A stretch of 64,000 nt of DNA, from positions 6,070,001-6,134,000 of the forward strand of contig CP020563.1 of the NCBI GenBank assembly GCA_002082585.1, given 5' to 3'. Positions within the stretch are counted from its first letter, which is position 1. Every line of letters starts with the position of its first letter. The stretch comes from Kitasatospora albolonga (lineage in GTDB: Bacteria; Actinomycetota; Actinomycetes; Streptomycetales; Streptomycetaceae). Under the pieces are notes generated by a model that saw only the letters and a program-made list of their open reading frames with translations, had not been told where the DNA came from and ran no database searches. The translations under genes and the position numbers were made by a program. Shown piece by piece: positions 59,879 through 64,000 of this stretch.

Positions 59879-60544
59879 GTGAACAAGGCGCAGCTCGTAG
59901 AAGCGATTGCCGACAAGGTCGGCGGCCGTCAGCAGGCCGCGGACGCTGTCGACGCGGTACTCGACGCGATCGTCCGTGCCGTGGTCGCCGGGGACCGTGT
60001 CTCGGTCACCGGCTTCGGCTCGTTCGAGAAGGTCGACCGCCCCGCCCGGTACGCCCGCAACCCGCAGACGGGTGAGCGCGTCCGGGTCAAGAAGACCTCG
60101 GTGCCCCGCTTCCGCGCGGGTCAGGGGTTCAAGGACCTGGTGAGCGGCTCCAAGAAGCTCCCCAAGAACGACGTGGCCGTGAAGAAGGCCCCCAAGGGCA
60201 GCCTGTCGGGCGGATCTTCCGCCGCCCGTACGACGGTCAAGGCCGCCGCCGCCAAGAAGTCGGCCGCCAAGAAGGCCACGGCGAAGAAGACCACCGCCAA
60301 GAAGACCGTGGCACCGGCGAAGAAGACCACCGCCACCGCCAAGAAGGCCACCGCCAAGAAGGCGACCGCCACGGCGAAGAAGGCCACCCCGGCCGCGAAG
60401 AAGGCGACCGCGACGGCCAAGAAGGCCACCGCCACGGCCAAGAAGACCGCGCCCGCCAAGAAGGCCACGGCGAAGAAGGCGCCCGCGAAGAAGACCACCG
60501 CGCGCACCACCACGGCCAAGAAGGCCACCGCACGCAAGAAGTGA
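59879..60544 (+). CDS. hupS: HU-like nucleoid protein with lysine/alanine-rich tail (HupS)
   Basis: A 221-residue DNA-binding protein. The first 90 residues are a normal HU ([45 protein letters not shown]). The last ~110 residues are tandem [10 protein letters not shown] and PAKK repeats resembling histone H1. In S. coelicolor the two-domain HU protein HupS is made mainly during sporulation and helps compact spore chromosomes; its gene lies near leuCD. Start GTG 59879. Confidence 0.95.
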   Translation: MNKAQLVEAIADKVGGRQQAADAVDAVLDAIVRAVVAGDRVSVTGFGSFEKVDRPARYARNPQTGERVRVKKTSVPRFRAGQGFKDLVSGSKKLPKNDVAVKKAPKGSLSGGSSAARTTVKAAAAKKSAAKKATAKKTTAKKTVAPAKKTTATAKKATAKKATATAKKATPAAKKATATAKKATATAKKTAPAKKATAKKAPAKKTTARTTTAKKATARKK

Positions 60545-60574
60545 CCGGGTAACCGATCGCTTCCAGAAACGCGC

Positions 60575-60608
60575 CGGGCCGGGCTCCCCTCCGGGGGAGC
60601 CCGGCCCG
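60575..60608. terminator. hupS terminator
   Basis: A 15-bp stem (CGGGCCGGGCTCCCC and complement) with a TCCG tetraloop, 31 bases past the hupS stop. Confidence 0.8.
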
Positions 60609-60688
60609 CGGGCTGTCCGGAACCCGTTCGGCCCAGTGAGGCCGCCCGGGACGCCTTCCAGGACGCCTTCCGGAACGCGGGGCGTCTC

Positions 60689-60892
60689 CTAGAACGTCTG
60701 CAACGTCACCAGGGTGATCCGCAGACCGGCCCCCGTGCCCTCGCCCTCGATCCGCACCCGCTGCCCCGGACGCAGCAGCAGCAGGCCGCCCGCGTCGAAG
60801 GCCGGGGCGTCGAACTCCACCGGGGTGCCGTCGTCCAGCAGCACGCTGCCGGTACGGGTCTCGGGGTCGTACGTGTACGAGGTCGCCTGCAT
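60689..60892 (-). CDS. Small conserved beta-rich protein
   Basis: A 67-residue protein (MQATSYTYDPETRTGSVLLD, then GLLLLRPGQRVRIEGEGTG). The strands and the SVLLDDGTPVEFDA pattern recall a cold-shock-like or S1-type small barrel. It follows cofC by 10 bases and may be its operon partner. No known function. Confidence 0.65.
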   Translation of the reverse strand: MQATSYTYDPETRTGSVLLDDGTPVEFDAPAFDAGGLLLLRPGQRVRIEGEGTGAGLRITLVTLQTF

Positions 60893-60902
60893 GGGCGGCA
60901 GC

Positions 60903-61568
60903 CTATCGGCCCGGGGCGCGGCAGAGCGCCGAGCAGACCCGCCCGGTGTGCGGGCCCGTCCCGAGGGCCAGGGCCACCGTGAGGTCCTCGCCCGTATCCA
61001 CGTCCCGGCGCACCGAGTCGACACCGGGCAGCGCTATTTCCACCGCCCCCGAAGCCAGATGCCGGGCGGCCGACCGCCCGCCGAAAGCCGGGCGCAATTC
61101 CGTACCCCCGCCGCAGGACAGAAATGTCGTCCCGATTCCCGCCGCGTCCCGGAGAAATGCGCGAGGAAAAGCGGAGGCAAAATCGAGCACCCGAGCCAAT
61201 TCCGCGGGGCGCAGCGCCGGCAGATCCGCGTTCAGAGCGGCCACCGGGGCGCCGGGCGCGAGGGCCCGCACCGAGCGGGCCCCGTACGCCAGCGCCGCGT
61301 TGAGCCCGGCCGCCGGGACGTCCGCCACGATCCGCGCGCCGAGCGCCGAAAGGGCCGCCCCCGCCGCCGCGTCGTCCGTGACGACCACCACATCCCGCAC
61401 CCGGGCACAGGAGAGCGCCGCGGCCACCGTGTCCTGGGCGAAGGCCAGGGCGAGGCGGGGCCGCGCGGGCTCGCCCGCCGCCCGGCCCAGGCGGCTCTTG
61501 GCCCGTGCGAGCGGTTTGAGCGGAACGACCAGGGACCAGGACGCCGCCGGATCGGTGTTCGTGGCGAT
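60903..61568 (-). CDS. cofC: 2-phospho-L-lactate/PEP guanylyltransferase (CofC/FbiD), apparent ATC start
   Basis: A 221-residue enzyme of coenzyme F420 synthesis that forms a guanylylated phospholactate or phosphoenolpyruvate precursor. Family motifs are VPLKPLARAKSRLG (about 14-28), DVVVVTDD and LNADLPALRP. The conserved N-terminus continues upstream to an ATC codon at 61568 (IATNTDPAASW), with GGAGG five bases before it. No ATG, GTG or TTG occurs in frame before GTG 61427, which would remove the catalytic N-terminus. Either ATC is used as the start, or this is a start-loss mutation or a base error. The function itself is clear. Confidence 0.82.
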   Translation of the reverse strand: MATNTDPAASWSLVVPLKPLARAKSRLGRAAGEPARPRLALAFAQDTVAAALSCARVRDVVVVTDDAAAGAALSALGARIVADVPAAGLNAALAYGARSVRALAPGAPVAALNADLPALRPAELARVLDFASAFPRAFLRDAAGIGTTFLSCGGGTELRPAFGGRSAARHLASGAVEIALPGVDSVRRDVDTGEDLTVALALGTGPHTGRVCSALCRAPGR

Positions 61569-61746
61569 CTCCCCCTCCGTACGCAGGAGGACTTATTCTC
61601 GCCTGCCGGTACGACAACCCGGAGGACCGGGCCCGAAAGTGAGGCGTACGGTGTTCTCGACAGAGGAGGGGCCTGGGGCGAGACTTGACCGTCAGTAGCC
61701 GACAACAGGTCGAGTTCCGATGAGGTCCTTAGAGGAAGGTGTCCGA

Positions 61747-62499
61747 GTGTCCCGCCGCAGAATCGGCTTCTGGTACCGCCTGGCGGCGGTTATCGCCAAG
61801 CCGCCATTGGTGGTTCTGTTCAAGCGCGACTGGCGGGGGATGGAGCACATTCCGGCCGACGGCGGATTCATCAGTGCCGTCAACCACAACTCCTATCTGG
61901 ACCCGCTCTCCTACGGCCACTTCCAGTACAACACCGGACGCGTGCCCCGGTTCCTGGCGAAGGCGGGCCTCTTCCGCACCCCCTTCGTCGGGATGATGCT
62001 GCGCGGCACCGGCCAGATCCCCGTCTACCGCGAGACGACCAACGCCCTGGACGCCTTCCGGGCCGCCGTCGAGGCCATCGAGCGCGGCGAGTGCGTCGCC
62101 TTCTACCCCGAGGGCACCCTCACCCGCGACCCGCGGATGTGGCCGATGGCGGGCAAGACCGGCGCCGCCCGCGTCGCGCTGATGACCAGGGCCCCGGTCA
62201 TCCCCGTCGCCCAGTGGGGCGCCAACCAGGTGATGCCGCCGTACGCCAAGGAGAACAAGCTCCGGCTGTTCCCCCGCAAGACCCTCCAGGTGCAGGCCGG
62301 ACCGCCCGTCGACCTCAGCCGTTTCTACGACGTCGAGCCGACGCCCGAGGTGCTGCGCCAGGCCACCGAGGTCATCATGGCCGCGATCACCCGGCAGCTG
62401 GAGGACGTACGCGGGGAGAAGGCCCCCGCCGAGCTCTACGATCACCGCAAAGCCCGCGCTGAACAACGGCGCAGGGCGCAGGGAAAGGGAACCACGTGA
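61747..62499 (+). CDS. plsC: 1-acyl-sn-glycerol-3-phosphate acyltransferase (PlsC family)
   Basis: A 250-residue membrane-associated acyltransferase making phosphatidic acid. Motif I (HX4D) is NHNSYLD with H47 and D52. Motif III is FYPEGTLTRD with E122. Motif IV is around APVIPVAQWGANQV. An N-terminal hydrophobic helix (LAAVIAKPPLVVLF) anchors it. GTG 61747 has GGAAGG eight bases upstream; ATG 61720 is the alternative. The stop overlaps gpsA as GTGA. It fits with gpsA next to it: G3P synthesis and its acylation. Confidence 0.92.
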   Translation: MSRRRIGFWYRLAAVIAKPPLVVLFKRDWRGMEHIPADGGFISAVNHNSYLDPLSYGHFQYNTGRVPRFLAKAGLFRTPFVGMMLRGTGQIPVYRETTNALDAFRAAVEAIERGECVAFYPEGTLTRDPRMWPMAGKTGAARVALMTRAPVIPVAQWGANQVMPPYAKENKLRLFPRKTLQVQAGPPVDLSRFYDVEPTPEVLRQATEVIMAAITRQLEDVRGEKAPAELYDHRKARAEQRRRAQGKGTT

Positions 62500-63506
62500 C
62501 GCACCCCGTAAAAGCAGCCGTCTTCGGAACCGGCTCATGGGGTACGGCGTTCGCCGTGATCCTCGCCGACGCGGGCTGCGAGGTCACCCTGTGGGGCCGC
62601 CGCGCCGAGGTCGCCGAGGCCGTCAACACCACGCACACCAACCCGGACTACCTGCCGGGCATCGAGCTCCCCGGCACCATCCGCGCCACCACCGACCCCG
62701 CCGAGGCGCTGCGCGGGGCCGAGTTCGCCTTCCTGGTCGTACCGTCCCAGACCCTGCGCGCCAACCTCGCCGACTGGGCCCCCCACCTGGAGCCGGACAC
62801 CGTCCTGGTCTCCCTGATGAAGGGCGTCGAGCTGGGCACCGCCGAGCTGATGAGCGAGGTGATCGCGGACGTCACCAAGGTCTCCGCCGACCGCATCGCC
62901 GTCGTCTCCGGCCCCAACCTCGCCAAGGAGATCGCCGAGCGCCGCCCCGCCGCCGCCGTCGTCGCCTGCGCCGACGAGTCCGTCGCCCAGCGCCTCCAGG
63001 CCGCCTGCCACACCCCGTACTTCCGGCCCTACACCAACACCGACGTGGTGGGCTGCGAGCTCGGCGGCGCCGTGAAGAACGTCATCGGCCTCGCCGTCGG
63101 CATCGCGGACGGCATGGGCCTCGGCGACAACACCAAGGGCTCCCTCATCACCCGGGGCCTGGCCGAGACCACCCGCCTGGGCGTGGCCATGGGCGCCGAC
63201 CCGCTGACGTTCTCCGGACTCGCGGGCCTGGGCGACCTGGTGGCCACCTGCTCCTCGCCGCTCTCGCGCAACCACACCTTCGGCACCAACCTCGGCCGGG
63301 GCATGACGCTCCAGGAGACGATCGCCGTCACCAAGCAGACCGCCGAGGGCGTCAAGTCCTGCCAGTCGGTCCTGGACCTGGCCCGTCGGCACGGGGTCGA
63401 CATGCCCATCACGGAGACGGTCGTCTCGATCGTCCACGAGGGCAAGTCCCCGGTCGTCGCGGTGAAGGAGCTGATGTCGCGGAGCGCCAAGGCCGAGCGG
63501 CGCTGA
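62496..63506 (+). CDS. gpsA: Glycerol-3-phosphate dehydrogenase [NAD(P)+]
   Basis: A 336-residue enzyme reducing dihydroxyacetone phosphate to sn-glycerol-3-phosphate for phospholipids. Rossmann motif: FGTGSWGTA. The substrate loop contains VVSGPNLAKEIAERRP, and the catalytic lysine is in GGAVKNVIGLAVGIADG; LAGLGDLVATC follows. Start GTG 62496 is fused with the plsC stop. Confidence 0.97.
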   Translation: MTHPVKAAVFGTGSWGTAFAVILADAGCEVTLWGRRAEVAEAVNTTHTNPDYLPGIELPGTIRATTDPAEALRGAEFAFLVVPSQTLRANLADWAPHLEPDTVLVSLMKGVELGTAELMSEVIADVTKVSADRIAVVSGPNLAKEIAERRPAAAVVACADESVAQRLQAACHTPYFRPYTNTDVVGCELGGAVKNVIGLAVGIADGMGLGDNTKGSLITRGLAETTRLGVAMGADPLTFSGLAGLGDLVATCSSPLSRNHTFGTNLGRGMTLQETIAVTKQTAEGVKSCQSVLDLARRHGVDMPITETVVSIVHEGKSPVVAVKELMSRSAKAERR

Positions 63507-63540
63507 CTCCTCCTTTACCAGCAGGTACGCTCATCGCGAT

Positions 63541-64000
63541 ATGAGCAGCGAGAACCTCCCCCAGAGCCCTGAGCGCGCCGAGAGCCCTGAGCAGCAGCGC
63601 CGTAAGCCGCGTGTGGCCGTCGTGTTCGGCGGCCGCAGCTCCGAACACGGCATCTCGGTCGTCACGGCCGGCGCCGTCATGAAGGCCATCGACCGGACGA
63701 AGTACGACGTCCTGCCGATCGGCATCACGACGGACGGCCGCTGGGCGCTCACCGCCGACGAGCCCGAACGCATGGCCATCATCGACCGCAAGGTCCCCGA
63801 CGTGGACCGGCTCGCCGAGTCCACCGAGGGCAGCGTGGTGCTCTCCGTGGACCCGGGCAGCCGCGAGGTCGTCTACAGCGAACCCGGCTCGGTGCCCAAG
63901 GCGCTCGGCGAGGTCGACGTGGTCTTCCCCGTGCTGCACGGCCCGTACGGGGAGGACGGCACCCTCCAGGGGCTGCTGGAGCTCTCCGGCGTGCCCTACG
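63541..64000 (+). CDS. ddlA: D-alanine--D-alanine ligase (3' end outside window)
   Basis: The first 153 residues of an ATP-grasp ligase making D-Ala-D-Ala for peptidoglycan. After a hydrophilic N-terminal tail with a repeated ESPE/QSPE segment, VAVVFGGRSSEHGISVVTAG is the Ddl signature. VFPVLHGPYGEDGTLQGLLEL confirms it. The start ATG 63541 lies 34 bases past gpsA, probably in the same operon. The gene is cut by the window end. Confidence 0.95.
   Translation, partial: MSSENLPQSPERAESPEQQRRKPRVAVVFGGRSSEHGISVVTAGAVMKAIDRTKYDVLPIGITTDGRWALTADEPERMAIIDRKVPDVDRLAESTEGSVVLSVDPGSREVVYSEPGSVPKALGEVDVVFPVLHGPYGEDGTLQGLLELSGVPY

Noticed and set aside
59879..60544. Lysine/alanine repeats in hupS as a possible novel repeat protein
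   Set aside because: This tail is the known hallmark of the actinobacterial two-domain HU protein.

Overview
The window is a stretch of a Streptomyces chromosome. The DNA is very GC-rich with strong third-position GC bias and frequent GTG starts. The gene families are typical of the genus: conservon (cvn) operons, a WhiJ-type XRE/DUF397/ATPase cluster, an HU protein with a long lysine-alanine tail, ndgR divergent from leuCD, and many secreted glycoside hydrolases. The right half follows the gene order I remember from the Streptomyces core: accB-accE, two cvn operons, gltX, Gln/Glu tRNAs, ndgR/leuCD, hupS, cofC, plsC, gpsA, ddlA. The left part is more accessory.

Layout. 0-6.5 kb: end of an Opp/Dpp-type ABC importer, then a GH1 and a secreted GH3 beta-glucosidase, with a LacI-type operator just before the GH3 gene. 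6.5-11.9 kb: membrane and small secreted proteins, a TetR-controlled imine-reductase-like gene, an AraC/GyrI regulator, and a small secreted protein behind a DasR-like site. 11.9-15.5 kb: an island with an unfamiliar ABC exporter operon and a wrecked transposase, bracketed by two copies of a 90-bp sequence (a DUF397 gene 3' end plus its terminator). 15.5-18.2 kb: DUF397/XRE and a divergent ATPase around a centred perfect 22-bp palindrome, then a thioredoxin-reductase-like flavoprotein. 18.2-25.9 kb: secreted and membrane proteins, an LD-carboxypeptidase, a GNAT enzyme, a trypsin-like protease, a GlsB-type protein, catalase and a PNPOx-like protein. 25.9-30.4 kb: an iron-box-controlled siderophore ABC importer. 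30.4-37.7 kb: YceI, a peptidoglycan hydrolase, a Tat-exported GH64 beta-1,3-glucanase and a GH101 enzyme. 37.8-50.3 kb: acyl-CoA carboxylase subunits and two tandem conservons. 50.9-64 kb: translation genes (gltX, five tRNAs), a MerR/DUF4188 pair, leucine biosynthesis, HU, F420 biosynthesis (cofC) and phospholipid/cell-wall genes (plsC-gpsA-ddlA, the last cut by the window end).

How parts work together. The GH1/GH3 locus and the distant GH64 gene carry matching LacI-type operators, which suggests one beta-glucan regulon. The siderophore importer has two candidate iron boxes, one overlapping the start of the binding-protein gene. gltX lies next to the tRNA-Glu and tRNA-Gln genes, the substrates expected for a non-discriminating GluRS. 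NdgR probably controls the divergent leuCD operon.

Features I would look at first: the repeat-bracketed island, a cofC gene that seems to start at ATC, a 164-bp MITE-like inverted-repeat element upstream of the FAH-gltX operon, signs of gene conversion between the two cvnD genes, and several clear palindromic operators next to regulator genes. I did not find a CRISPR array, a prophage or a large biosynthetic gene cluster.
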